From: Clostridia bacterium
GTDB taxonomy: Bacteria > Bacillota > Clostridia > Oscillospirales > Butyricicoccaceae
Direction of reading: 5' to 3'
DNA: 21,036 bases
Assembly (NCBI GenBank): GCA_017552495.1
Contig: JAFZPW010000169.1
Span: 1 to 21,036, forward strand
In this document: piece by piece, positions 6,582-14,343 of the stretch
How positions within the stretch are numbered: position 1 is the first letter of the stretch
How the letters are laid out: each line of letters begins with the position of its first letter
Translations under genes and position numbers: made by a program
Notes under the pieces: model-generated
Seen by the model: the letters and a program-made list of their open reading frames with translations, nothing else
Databases searched by the model: none
What the model was told of the DNA's origin: nothing

Positions 6582-8105
6582 TCAATATTCCATCCGATAC
6601 AGCCATTCCCCGCCGGTGCTGTACCGGTGCATCGCAACATAAAGCGTGTTGTCGCCCATCAGCGTTACGCCGCTGACCATGGCGGTCTGCTCCGGAACGG
6701 CCCATTGATAGAGCAACGCGCCGGAAAGATCATAAATTTCCAAACAGGTGCTTCCGTTTTTTCCGTACCACAGGCAAAGACGGCTCCCCGTCCAATTGAC
6801 GGCGGGAAAGACTTCGGGATCCTCCCCGGCCCCATCATCCGAAAAAACAGGTCCCACGCCCAGCGGGCGGGTCTTCCCGCTTTTGAGATCCAGACAATGA
6901 TAATCCCAGCAAAAGCCCAGATCCTCCATGCGGCAAATCAGCGCCGTTTCGGCCTGCGGATCGGCGCCAAGGATATAGTTGGGCCCATCGTCGGGCAGGG
7001 GATGATCCTGTCCGGCGGCAAGATCGTAAATGCCGCTGTGCTCCAGCCATTCATAGCCCCAATAATGGTAAAGGAAGCGGTGGTCGTCCAACGCCCGGGC
7101 AAAGCGATAGGCCGTGGCCTCCTCGTCCGCACCGTCCCGCCCTTCCAACAGCGGCGTGCCGCCCTTCCACAGACTGCCCTGCCGCTGGGAAATCACCGTA
7201 TCGCCCACGGAATAGCGCAGGTCCCCCGTGTCCACCGGATGAATGGCGGAGCCCTCCGCCGAAACGGCCATCTCCCGGGTCACCTGCCCGCTCTCATCCC
7301 AGCAAAGCAGGATGAGCGTTCCGTCCTCCACCCGTTCGGCGCGCCAGCCGTCGCCCAACTCCACATCCTGCAAGATCTTCTCCTGTGTAAAATCATAAAC
7401 CACCACCCGCCGTTCGGCCTGCACCAGCGCGGCGCAGGTCTCGGTGAGGGGATAGGCATCCTGCCGGTTGTCTCCGCCGCACAGAGCCGCAAGCTCTACC
7501 GCCGCGCTTTCTTCCGGCTCCTCGGGAGCGGATACCGCCAGCATCCGCGCCGAAAAACGGGGATCGAGCGCCAGATAATCGTAACCGGCCCGGCGGCTGT
7601 CGAGCATCTTCTCCCCGGTCAAAAGACCCGTAAGGCAGGCTCTGCCGTCCTCCGCAAAAAACAGGATCTGCACCGCTTCCGTCCGCTCCTCTCCGGAGGC
7701 GTCGGAAAGACGCAGCGTCCACAGGCAGCTCCCGCCGCTCAATTGATCCGCAAACATACTCTCCGGCGCGGTATAGCCGGTTTCAAAAAGGACGTCCGCA
7801 GCCTGGTCGGGATAACGCAAAACGGCATATTCCCTGACCCAGACCTCGGTGGCAAAGCCCATCCGCGAAGGATCTTCCACCCATTCGTTGCGGGCAATAA
7901 TGGCAGTACGGGCATAATAATCCTCCACCGTGTCGGCCCGGCCGCTGTCGCTGACGATTCCCTCGGCGGGAGACGCGGGCTCCATCGGCTCTTCCACCGG
8001 CGGCTGCACGGGAGAAGGCGCGGGCTGCGGCTCGTTCTTTTGGCAGGCGGCCAAAAAAGCCGTCAGCATCAGCGCCGCGCAGATCGCGCTCAAGTATTTC
8101 TTCAT
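6582..8105 (-). CDS. Predicted lipoprotein, larger paralogue (possible beta-propeller fold)
   Basis: This 507-residue protein has the same N-terminal plan as its downstream neighbour: MKKYLSAI, a hydrophobic stretch, and lipobox AFLAAC with Cys21. A Pro/Glu-rich linker follows to about residue 50. Residues 51-200 form an extra region absent from the neighbour, containing VEDYYARTAIIARNEWV and SCLWTLRLSDASGEERTEA. From about 225 onward come strand-like segments (VVVYDFTQEKIL, LYQWAVPEQTAM) and the shared LDDHRFLYHYWGYE stretch (339-352), ending LYRMEY. The function is unknown; it is likely surface-exposed. The start at 8105 is preferred to an ATG eight codons earlier because of GGGAGG just upstream. 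It is first in a two-gene operon and divergent from the propeller gene at 8287. Confidence 0.8.
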   Translation of the reverse strand: MKKYLSAICAALMLTAFLAACQKNEPQPAPSPVQPPVEEPMEPASPAEGIVSDSGRADTVEDYYARTAIIARNEWVEDPSRMGFATEVWVREYAVLRYPDQAADVLFETGYTAPESMFADQLSGGSCLWTLRLSDASGEERTEAVQILFFAEDGRACLTGLLTGEKMLDSRRAGYDYLALDPRFSARMLAVSAPEEPEESAAVELAALCGGDNRQDAYPLTETCAALVQAERRVVVYDFTQEKILQDVELGDGWRAERVEDGTLILLCWDESGQVTREMAVSAEGSAIHPVDTGDLRYSVGDTVISQRQGSLWKGGTPLLEGRDGADEEATAYRFARALDDHRFLYHYWGYEWLEHSGIYDLAAGQDHPLPDDGPNYILGADPQAETALICRMEDLGFCWDYHCLDLKSGKTRPLGVGPVFSDDGAGEDPEVFPAVNWTGSRLCLWYGKNGSTCLEIYDLSGALLYQWAVPEQTAMVSGVTLMGDNTLYVAMHRYSTGGEWLYRMEY

Positions 8106-8286
8106 AAACTGTCCTCCCGAACGCTGCAAAACGGATTTCGCTCTCTTAGACCGGCGTGCAGAAAAAAGGTTCCTCGCGCGCTGCTTTTTATTTTATCATA
8201 TTTTATCACAACTTACCGTACTTTTGGGAACTTTTTCTGAATTTTTCTGTCTGAATCAAAAAGCATGTAGAAAAGGGGCTGTTTTC
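8106..8286. promoter_or_regulatory. Divergent, AT-rich intergenic region between two envelope transcription units
   Basis: These 181 bp separate oppositely oriented start codons, so they must serve both the minus-strand lipoprotein operon and the plus-strand propeller gene. The middle (about 8186-8260) is far more AT-rich than its surroundings. It has two near-copies of TTTTATCA (TTTTATCATA then TTTTATCACA, about 10 bp apart). On the minus strand these give TGATAAAAT-type sequences that could be -10 boxes. I cannot assign clean -35/-10 pairs for either direction. Confidence 0.5.
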
Positions 8287-10146
8287 ATGTTCAAAAAAAC
8301 GATCCTTCCTCTGGCTGCGCTGACGCTGTGCACCGTACTTCTGGTGATCGCCTGCAGCAGCCTGATTTCTCAGGTTTACACCGAAATCCAACCCGGCCGT
8401 TCCGGCGCCATGCGTCCCGCCGTTTCCTACGACGAGGTTTTGTCCACCGTTCTTGCCGCCCGGCAGGAAAAGAGCACCCGCAGTGAAATTTCGTTTGACA
8501 CCGCCGTTATGGAAGCTCCCATGCCCGATGCTGCGAACGACGCTGCGGCGGAGGAAAATCGCTCTGCCTCGTATTCTTCTACCAACATTCAGGTAGCGGG
8601 TGTGGATGAGGCTGACCTCATCAAGACCGACGGAGATTGCATTTACGCGCTTTACGGCAACGAGCTGCGCATTTATCGGGCGGCCGGCGCCGAAAGCGTC
8701 CTGCTGAGCCGTCTTTCCCTTTGGAGCGAGAGCCAGGAAAACGCCAGCCGGGACGCCTGTGAACTGTATCTTTCCGACGGCACGATCTCGGTGATCTGCC
8801 GGGATTATTTCTGGAACGATGAGGGCGGCGGCGCCCGCACCGTGCTCCAGCTCATCGATGTTGCCGATCCCATCCGTCCGTCTGTCCGCAGCGAACTGGG
8901 ACAGGATGGTTATTACGTGGATTCCCGCATGACCGACGGCCGGGTCTATCTGGTATCGCAAAAGGGTATGTGGTATTACGGGCCGCTTGCGGATCCCATG
9001 GTTATCATCCCCTGCGTTTACAACGACGGCGTCAAGACCGCGCTGACGCCCGACCGCATCTTCCTGCCTGAGGATGTGACCGATGAGAGTTTCACCGTCC
9101 TCACCGTCACCGATCTCGCCGGCGGCGTGCAGACTGACGCCTGCACCGTGCTGGGCAGTGTGTCCACCGTCTATATGACGCCAAACAGCATCTACCTGGC
9201 CGCCACCTTCTACGATCACGCCACGGGCGAGCCCTATCGCGAGGCTCAATATTCCGTATTGGAGCACATCGAGACCCGCAGCACCACCCTTTCGGTTTTT
9301 GATCTGGCCGACGGCCTCACCCTTCGCGCCACCGGCGCGGTGCCCGGGTCGCTGCTCAATCAGTTTTCGCTGGACGAAAAAGACGGCTATCTCCGTCTGG
9401 TGGTCACCGAATACAACTATCGCTACCGGGTTTTTACCGATGAAGCCTATGGCTTTGTAAATTATCAAACGGATGAAACCGCCTCCGGCAATACCAACAG
9501 CCTGTATGTGCTGGATGACAATCTCAACGTCGTCGGCAGCCTGACCGGGCTGGGCGAGGACGAACGAATTTATTCCGCCCGGTTTGACGGCGATCTGTGT
9601 TATTTCGTCACCTTCCGGGAAACCGATCCCCTCTTTGCCGCCGATCTCAGCGATCCCCGCGCCCCGCGCCTGCTCAGCGAGCTCAAACTCCCCGGCTTCT
9701 CCTCCTATCTCCACGTCTACGGCGAAGGACTGCTCTTCGGTCTGGGCCGCTGGGCCGACGAGAAAACCGGCTGGGCCGAGGAAATCAAACTGGCCATGTA
9801 CGATTCTTCCGACCCCGCGGCACTCATCGAGCTGGCCTCTTACCGTCTGCCCGAGGACGCCTGGTACACCCCCGCGCTGAACGATCATAAGGCGCTGCTC
9901 ATCCTTCCGGAGAAAAACCTCATCGGCTTCGCCACCGACAAGGGCTATTACCTCTTTGCCTATGAAAATGGCTCCTTTGTTCAGAAGGCTCTGCTCACCG
10001 ACGACTGGGAGCGGGAATCCTGGTACTGGGACTGCTGGAACACCCGCGCTCTCTATATCGACGAGGCCCTCTATCTGCTGGATGAGCAGGGTCTGCGGGT
10101 CTACGATCTCAACAGTTTCGCACCTCTGTGCAGTCTGCGTGCCTGA
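8287..10146 (+). CDS. Secreted/lipid-anchored C-terminal beta-propeller domain protein (Beta_propel family)
   Basis: The 619-residue product matches the family of secreted proteins with a divergent WD40-like beta-propeller (pfam09826/COG4880). Its hallmark GVDEADLIKTDGDCIY is at 105-120, followed by GNELRIY. Before it lie a hydrophobic N-terminus and a helix with SYDEVLSTVLAARQ (47-60), typical of the family. VIAC with Cys23 fits a lipobox, so it may be a lipoprotein rather than freely secreted. Later propeller blades are visible as repeated 'VLDDNLNVVGSL', 'AADLSDPRAPRLLSEL' and 'YDSSDPAALIELASY' segments. The ATG at 8287 is chosen because it gives the signal sequence, with AAAAGGGG upstream. 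The function of the family is not established. It is the only plus-strand protein gene in the window, divergent from two lipoprotein genes and convergent with ruvC. Confidence 0.9.
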   Translation: MFKKTILPLAALTLCTVLLVIACSSLISQVYTEIQPGRSGAMRPAVSYDEVLSTVLAARQEKSTRSEISFDTAVMEAPMPDAANDAAAEENRSASYSSTNIQVAGVDEADLIKTDGDCIYALYGNELRIYRAAGAESVLLSRLSLWSESQENASRDACELYLSDGTISVICRDYFWNDEGGGARTVLQLIDVADPIRPSVRSELGQDGYYVDSRMTDGRVYLVSQKGMWYYGPLADPMVIIPCVYNDGVKTALTPDRIFLPEDVTDESFTVLTVTDLAGGVQTDACTVLGSVSTVYMTPNSIYLAATFYDHATGEPYREAQYSVLEHIETRSTTLSVFDLADGLTLRATGAVPGSLLNQFSLDEKDGYLRLVVTEYNYRYRVFTDEAYGFVNYQTDETASGNTNSLYVLDDNLNVVGSLTGLGEDERIYSARFDGDLCYFVTFRETDPLFAADLSDPRAPRLLSELKLPGFSSYLHVYGEGLLFGLGRWADEKTGWAEEIKLAMYDSSDPAALIELASYRLPEDAWYTPALNDHKALLILPEKNLIGFATDKGYYLFAYENGSFVQKALLTDDWERESWYWDCWNTRALYIDEALYLLDEQGLRVYDLNSFAPLCSLRA

Positions 10147-10172
10147 TAAGATCTGACCATTTCGACAAATCG

Positions 10173-10212
10173 AACCGCCCTGCGGCCATGCCGCAGGGCG
10201 GTTTTCTTATTT
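10173..10212. terminator. Bidirectional rho-independent terminator between propeller gene and ruvC
   Basis: AACCGCCCTGCGGC (10173-10186) pairs over 14 bp with GCCGCAGGGCGGTT (10190-10203) around a CAT loop. On the plus strand it is followed by TTTTCTTATTT, a good U-tract for the gene ending at 10146. On the minus strand the same stem lies just after the ruvC stop and is followed by a weaker TTCGATTTGT tail, so it probably serves both converging genes. Confidence 0.92.
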
Positions 10213-10695
10213 CGCGGGCAAAATGCTGCCAGCCGTGTTGGCGTGGCACAGCGCGATGGCCAGCGCGTCGGCGGCGTCGTCGGGACGGGGCACCTTGCTC
10301 AGCCCCAGGATCATGCGGGTCATTTCCATGACCTGCTTTTTTTCGGCTTTGCCGTAACCCACCACCGCCTGCTTGACCTGCGACGGCGAATATTCATAAG
10401 GCAGAAGCCCCCGCTCGGCGCAGGCCGTCAGAATCACGCCCCGGGCCTGGGCCACCTGAATGCCCGTGGTGATGTTGGTATTGAAAAACAGCTCCTCGAT
10501 GGCCACCGCGTCGGGCTTTACGGCGTCCAGCAGCGTCCGCATATCCCGGGCGATCTCCAAAAGACGGCGGGGCATGGCCACGCCCGCGGGGGTGGTGATG
10601 GCGCCGTAGTTCAGCATTTTGTGCCTGCCGTTGACGCTCTCGATCACGCCGTAGCCCACGATGGCATAGCCGGGGTCAAGACCCAGAACAATCAT
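10207..10695 (-). CDS. ruvC: Crossover junction endodeoxyribonuclease RuvC
   Basis: RuvC is the dimeric resolvase that nicks Holliday junctions symmetrically after RuvAB branch migration. The 162-residue length is normal. The RNase H-fold catalytic acids are present: Asp7 in GLDPGY, Glu67 in AIEELFF, and Asp140 and Asp143 in PDDAADALAIA. The GYGKAEKKQVMEM segment (113-125) is also characteristic. The ATG overlaps the stop of the upstream PLP-enzyme gene as ATGA, so translation is probably coupled. It is separated from ruvAB by about 5 kb, and its 3' end abuts the shared hairpin terminator. Confidence 0.97.
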   Translation of the reverse strand: MIVLGLDPGYAIVGYGVIESVNGRHKMLNYGAITTPAGVAMPRRLLEIARDMRTLLDAVKPDAVAIEELFFNTNITTGIQVAQARGVILTACAERGLLPYEYSPSQVKQAVVGYGKAEKKQVMEMTRMILGLSKVPRPDDAADALAIALCHANTAGSILPAK

Positions 10696-11927
10696 TTTCG
10701 CATCATCCTTTCGGCGGCGCGCAGGATGCCCAGCTTACCCGCCTCATAGGTTAATCCCCCCTGCAAATAGCAGGTAAAGGGCGGACGCATAGGCGCGTCA
10801 CAGCTCAGTTCGATGGACGATCCTTGAATAAAGGCGCCCGCCGCCATGATGACGGGATCCTCATAGCCCGGCATATCTCCAGGCACGGGGGCGGCAAAAC
10901 TGTCCACCGGCGAGGCGCTCTGGATGCCCTCGCAAAAACGGATCAGCACGTCGGGCGCACCGAAATCAATGGTCTGAATGATATCATAGCGAGGTTCGCT
11001 CGCCGTGGGCGAGACAGCGTAGCCCAGTTCCTCCATCACGGCAGCGCAGAAAGCTCCGGTCTTGACAGCCTGGGCCGTCACATGAGGCGCCAGAAAAAAG
11101 CCCTGATACAGCAGACGGTTGACCCCCAGCGTGGCGCCGCATTCCCCGCCGATGCCCGGAAGGGTCATGCGGGCAGCCGCCCGCTCCACCAGATCGGCCC
11201 GCCCTGCGATATAGCCGCCGCAGGGCGCCAGACCGCCGCCGGGATTTTTGATGAGCGAGGCCGCCATCAGATCGGCGCCCATCGCCACCGGCTCGGCCTC
11301 GCAGACAAACTCGCCGTAACTGTTGTCCACCAAAATCACCATTTCGGGCCGCAGGACGCGAATTTCCCGGCACAGCGCCCCGATCTCTTCGGGCGAAAGG
11401 GTCTTGCGGATGCCATAGCCCCGGGAGCGCTGGATGAACACCGCCGCCACATCGGGGGCCCTCACCGCCTCCAGAATAGCGGGCAGGTCGGGCGCGCCGT
11501 GTTTCAGCGGCACCTGCCGGAAGCCCATGCCGTAATCGGCAAAGCTCCCCGGCACCTTGCCCCGTAGGCCGGCCACCGTTTCCAGCGTGTCGTAGACTCC
11601 GCCGGTGACGCTGACCATGGTCTGCCCCGGGGAAAGGCAGGCGAACATGGCGCAGGCGATGGCGTGCGTCCCGTTGACAAAGGCGGTTCTCACCAGCGCC
11701 TTTTCCGCGCCGAACACCCGGGCATAGATGCGCTCCAGTTTATCCCGCCCCACATCGTCATAACCGTAGCCGGTGGTTCCTGCAAAATCTCCGGTTTGCA
11801 CCCGCTCCTCGGCAAAGGCGGCCAGCACCTTTTCGGTGTTGACCTGCGCCACCCGGTCGATCTCGGCAAAGCGTCCGGCACATTTTTCCTCGGCGCGGCG
11901 AGCCAATGCAAGCAGCGTTTCATTCAT
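10692..11927 (-). CDS. PLP-dependent methionine gamma-lyase / aluminium-resistance family protein (YnbB-like)
   Basis: The 411-residue protein belongs to the family annotated as 'aluminium resistance protein' or 'methionine gamma-lyase family' (PF06838; YnbB in Bacillus). It has a fold-type I PLP enzyme layout. TGYGYDD is at 52-58. NGTHAIACAMFACLSPG (85-101) and the SVTGGVYDTLE cofactor region follow. ILVDNSYGEF has Asp201, expected to contact the pyridine nitrogen, and SLIKNPGGG has Lys227, the expected Schiff-base lysine. The C-terminus has RPPFTCYLQGGLTYE. The real substrate of the family is poorly settled, and aluminium resistance is probably a misnomer. It is the first gene of a two-gene unit with ruvC. 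AAGGAG lies about 12 nt before the ATG. Confidence 0.92.
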   Translation of the reverse strand: MNETLLALARRAEEKCAGRFAEIDRVAQVNTEKVLAAFAEERVQTGDFAGTTGYGYDDVGRDKLERIYARVFGAEKALVRTAFVNGTHAIACAMFACLSPGQTMVSVTGGVYDTLETVAGLRGKVPGSFADYGMGFRQVPLKHGAPDLPAILEAVRAPDVAAVFIQRSRGYGIRKTLSPEEIGALCREIRVLRPEMVILVDNSYGEFVCEAEPVAMGADLMAASLIKNPGGGLAPCGGYIAGRADLVERAAARMTLPGIGGECGATLGVNRLLYQGFFLAPHVTAQAVKTGAFCAAVMEELGYAVSPTASEPRYDIIQTIDFGAPDVLIRFCEGIQSASPVDSFAAPVPGDMPGYEDPVIMAAGAFIQGSSIELSCDAPMRPPFTCYLQGGLTYEAGKLGILRAAERMMRK

Positions 11928-11968
11928 ATCCGGTCAAAGCTCCTTATCGCATCGTAAAATCTGAAGCC

Positions 11969-11997
11969 AGTATAGCATAGTTTTTGCAAAAAGAAAA
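11969..11997 (-). promoter_or_regulatory. Predicted extended -10 promoter for the PLP enzyme-ruvC unit
   Basis: On the minus strand TGCTATACT gives an extended -10 (TATACT at 11974-11969 with TG one base upstream). A poor -35 match TTTTCT (11997-11992) lies 17 nt before it. Transcription would start near 11962, about 35 nt before the ATG. The extended -10 makes up for the weak -35. Confidence 0.65.
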
Positions 11998-12230
11998 GAC
12001 CGCCTTTGGGGCAACGCCGTAAAGAAGGTGCTTTGATGTGAACAATAACCGGCTAAAAGGATATGAAACAGGCGCGGCCGCAACGGCCACGCCTGTTTTG
12101 TCGCTCCGTTTCGGATTTGAGGGTGCAAAATCCGATGCTCGGTACGAGCGGATAAAAAGGCGCCCCTACTATCCCGAATTTGGCATGGTCAATCGCATCA
12201 AATATGCAATAGCCTTTATTGTGTTACTCC

Positions 12231-12275
12231 CAAAAAGCCCCAAGGGAGGAACTTCCTTACGAAGTACCTCCCTTG
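12231..12275 (-). terminator. Terminator of the murD-M42 operon
   Basis: On the minus strand CAAGGGAGG-T-ACTTC (12275-12261) pairs with GAAGT-T-CCTCCCTTG (12255-12241). The stem is long with one central mismatch and a GTAAG loop. GGGCTTTTTGGG follows. It begins 22 bp after the stop of the last M42 gene. The T-run is short, but the stem strength and position support a terminator. Confidence 0.8.
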
Positions 12276-12296
12276 CGACGGACTTTTCGCGCTCTG

Positions 12297-13316
12297 TTAC
12301 AGTTCCAGCATGGCGGCGCGGGCCAGCAGCTTTGCCGCCTGCTCCACGTCGGAGAGATTCACCAGCTCGGCGGGGGTATGCACATTGCGGCAGGGGATGC
12401 TGACGCAGCCCGCCAGCACGCCGCTGCGGCTCACCTGCATGGAGCGGGCATCGGTGCTGCCCCCCAGCAGGATCTCGTCCTGCCAGACCACGCCGGCCGC
12501 TTCCGCCGCCCGACGGAGATGGGCCACCGTCTGAGGGTTGCACTGCATCCCGCCGTCCTTGATCTTAATGGCGGGACCCTTCCCCAGTCCCACCTGCATC
12601 CGCTGATGCGCCATCTCGCCGGGATTGTCCCCGGTGAGGCAGACATCGCAGGAAATCCCCATATAGGGGTCGATCTGCCATGCGGCGGTAACGGCGCCCC
12701 GGCAGCCCACCTCCTCCTGCACGGAAAAGACGAAATACACGTCGTTTTTGCTTTCGCCCATCTGCTCCATGGCCAGAAGCAGGGTGACGCAGCCGATGAG
12801 ATCGTCGGCATAGGGGGTCATCAGATTGCCGCCGGCCACAGCCGAAGCAGGGGCATCGTATACGCACACCGAGCCGACGGGCGCCAGCGCTTCGGCCTCT
12901 TCCCGACTCTTTGCGCCGATGTCGATATACAGGTCGTGGATATCCACGTCCATCAGCTTGGCGCGGGCGAGACCAGCCTCTGCATCGGCCCAGATGCTGC
13001 CGCATACGCCGTTTTCCATACGCACCGGCGTTCCCACCAGCCGGGCGGGCATATGACCGCCCAGCGGCTCAAAGCGCAAAAATCCGCGCTCGTCGATAAA
13101 GGTGACCATAAATCCGATCACATCCATGTGGGCGGCGATCATCAGCCGCTTGCCCGGGCCTTTTTTATGACAGATCACATTTCCCAGCGTATCCACGGTA
13201 ACCTCGTCCGCATAGGGTCGGGCCAACTCCGCCAGAATGCCGGCCTGCGGGGTCTCGAAGCCGGAGGGACGGGCCGCCCGCACCAGCTCGCGCTGCAGCT
13301 CTACGATATTTTTCAT
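12297..13316 (-). CDS. M42 family metallo-aminopeptidase, fourth of four
   Basis: M42 enzymes are cytosolic di-zinc or cobalt aminopeptidases (TET/YsdC/FrvX type, sometimes annotated endoglucanase or glutamyl aminopeptidase) that trim peptides inside a dodecameric shell. The 339-residue protein keeps the full active site: His63 and Asp65 in AHMDVIGF, bridging Asp171 in PYADDLIGC, Glu201 and Glu202 in QEEVGCRG, Asp224 in SCDVC, and His313 in NVHTPAE. It is closest to the neighbour at 13330, sharing PYADDLIGC, FVFSVQEEVGCRGA and a GNGP/GKGP-KLKDG stretch, so it looks like a recent duplicate. The ATG at 13316 is chosen because GGGGGA lies just upstream and the homologous start MxxxxELxRxLV aligns. 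It follows the previous gene by 13 bp and is last in the operon. Confidence 0.93.
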   Translation of the reverse strand: MKNIVELQRELVRAARPSGFETPQAGILAELARPYADEVTVDTLGNVICHKKGPGKRLMIAAHMDVIGFMVTFIDERGFLRFEPLGGHMPARLVGTPVRMENGVCGSIWADAEAGLARAKLMDVDIHDLYIDIGAKSREEAEALAPVGSVCVYDAPASAVAGGNLMTPYADDLIGCVTLLLAMEQMGESKNDVYFVFSVQEEVGCRGAVTAAWQIDPYMGISCDVCLTGDNPGEMAHQRMQVGLGKGPAIKIKDGGMQCNPQTVAHLRRAAEAAGVVWQDEILLGGSTDARSMQVSRSGVLAGCVSIPCRNVHTPAELVNLSDVEQAAKLLARAAMLEL

Positions 13317-13329
13317 GGCTTTGTCCCCC

Positions 13330-14343
13330 TTATTTCGACAGAAATGCCGCCAAAAGCGCCCCTGCCCGCTCCGCGTCGGAACGGTCGTAGGTCTCGGCGG
13401 GAGAATGGATGTGGCGAGTGGGAATGCTGACGCAGGTGGCGGCCACGTGTTCCAGCGCCTTCTGCATGGCCGAGGTGTCGGTGCCGCCATGCACCAGAAT
13501 CTCGGGCTGGACGGCGATGCCCTGCTCCCGCGCCGCTTTCATCAGCGCGGCGTTGAGGGCCGGATCGCACAAAACGCTGCCGTCCTTGAGTTTGACGGTG
13601 GGGCCGTTCCCCAGTACCAGCGTGCGGCTGCTGTTTTTGACCTCGGGCGTATCGTCGGTACCGCACACGTCGCAGGCGATGCCCATCGCGGGACGGATGG
13701 CCTGCGCGGCGCTCAGCGCGCCCCGGCAGCCCACCTCTTCCTGCACGGAAAAGACGAAATAGGCGTCAAACCGACTCTCCTTCAGCCGCTCCATGGCCAA
13801 AAGCAGCACCACGCAGCCGATGAGATCGTCGGCATAGGGACCCATGACGCAATTTCCCGCCGCCAGCCGGGGTTCGCCCTCGAACACGGCGGTGTCGCCG
13901 ATCTTCACCAGCGACCGGGCTTCCTCGCCGTCGGCGGCGCCGATGTCCAAATACAGATTATCAAAACTCACGTCGGCCCAGTTGCCGGGGAATACCCGGC
14001 TCCGCTCTCGTATGCCGAAGGTTCCGCGGGTACCGTTGGGAAAGACCACCCGGCAGCTCAAAAGCCGTGCGGGGGCGTGGCCGCCGATGCCTGTCACCGT
14101 GACAAAGCCGTTTTCGTCGATGCCCCGCACCATAAAACCGATGGCGTCCATATGGGCGGCCAGCATGATGCGCTCGCCGCCGCCCTTTTTCCGGCAGATC
14201 ACGTTGCCCATCACGTCCGTCGTGACCTCGTCCGCAAAGGGACGGGCCAGCTCGGCCAGCGTCTGCCCGATGCCGGTGCGCTCGGCGCCCGAAGCGCGGG
14301 CGGCCGCGACCAGTTTGCGATGAAGCTCCAAAACGTCAAACAT
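13330..14343 (-). CDS. M42 family metallo-aminopeptidase, third of four
   Basis: The 337-residue paralogue has complete M42 ligands: His64 and Asp66 in AHMDAIGF, bridging Asp172 in PYADDLIGC, Glu202 and Glu203 in QEEVGCRG, Asp225 in ACDVC, and His313 in HIHSPAE. Substrate preference cannot be read from these motifs. The ATG lies inside the last codons of the upstream M42 gene, giving an 8-bp overlap, with AGGAAG and AGGTG in the preceding coding sequence serving as ribosome-binding sites. Overlap implies translational coupling. It shares more sequence with the fourth copy than with the first two. Confidence 0.93.
   Translation of the reverse strand: MFDVLELHRKLVAAARASGAERTGIGQTLAELARPFADEVTTDVMGNVICRKKGGGERIMLAAHMDAIGFMVRGIDENGFVTVTGIGGHAPARLLSCRVVFPNGTRGTFGIRERSRVFPGNWADVSFDNLYLDIGAADGEEARSLVKIGDTAVFEGEPRLAAGNCVMGPYADDLIGCVVLLLAMERLKESRFDAYFVFSVQEEVGCRGALSAAQAIRPAMGIACDVCGTDDTPEVKNSSRTLVLGNGPTVKLKDGSVLCDPALNAALMKAAREQGIAVQPEILVHGGTDTSAMQKALEHVAATCVSIPTRHIHSPAETYDRSDAERAGALLAAFLSK

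Larger units (their letters stand above)
11928..12296. other. 369-bp non-coding gap rich in hairpins
   Basis: Apart from the promoter at 11969-11997 and the terminator at 12231-12275, this gap holds three further inverted repeats. AACAGGCG-C-GGCCG (12067-12080) pairs with CGGCC-A-CGCCTGTT (12084-12097) and is followed by TTTTG on the plus strand. TCGGATTT (12111-12118) pairs with AAATCCGA (12128-12135). GCTCG (12137-12141) pairs with CGAGC (12145-12149). I see no credible protein gene. The hairpins could be back-up terminators, a small structured RNA or a short repeat element. Confidence 0.6.

Noticed and set aside
6559..6705. Longer N-terminus for the lipoprotein at 5344 starting 49 codons earlier
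   Set aside because: The longer form would overlap the upstream lipoprotein gene and bury the signal peptide. The ATG at 6558 has its own ribosome-binding site and gives a standard lipobox at Cys21.
8206..9888. 560-codon open frame on the minus strand antisense to the beta-propeller gene
   Set aside because: The plus-strand gene has family hallmarks, a signal sequence and a terminator; the antisense frame has none of these.
12038..12403. 121-codon plus-strand frame starting GTG in the hairpin-rich gap
   Set aside because: It passes through several hairpins and a terminator and ends inside the last M42 gene in antisense. No good ribosome-binding site spacing and no known motif.
12297..14343. 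Copies three and four of the M42 array have HMDA and HMDV instead of HMDE, suggesting dead enzymes
   Set aside because: The changed residue is not a metal ligand or the general base. All ligands and the Glu-Glu pair are present, so inactivity is not supported.
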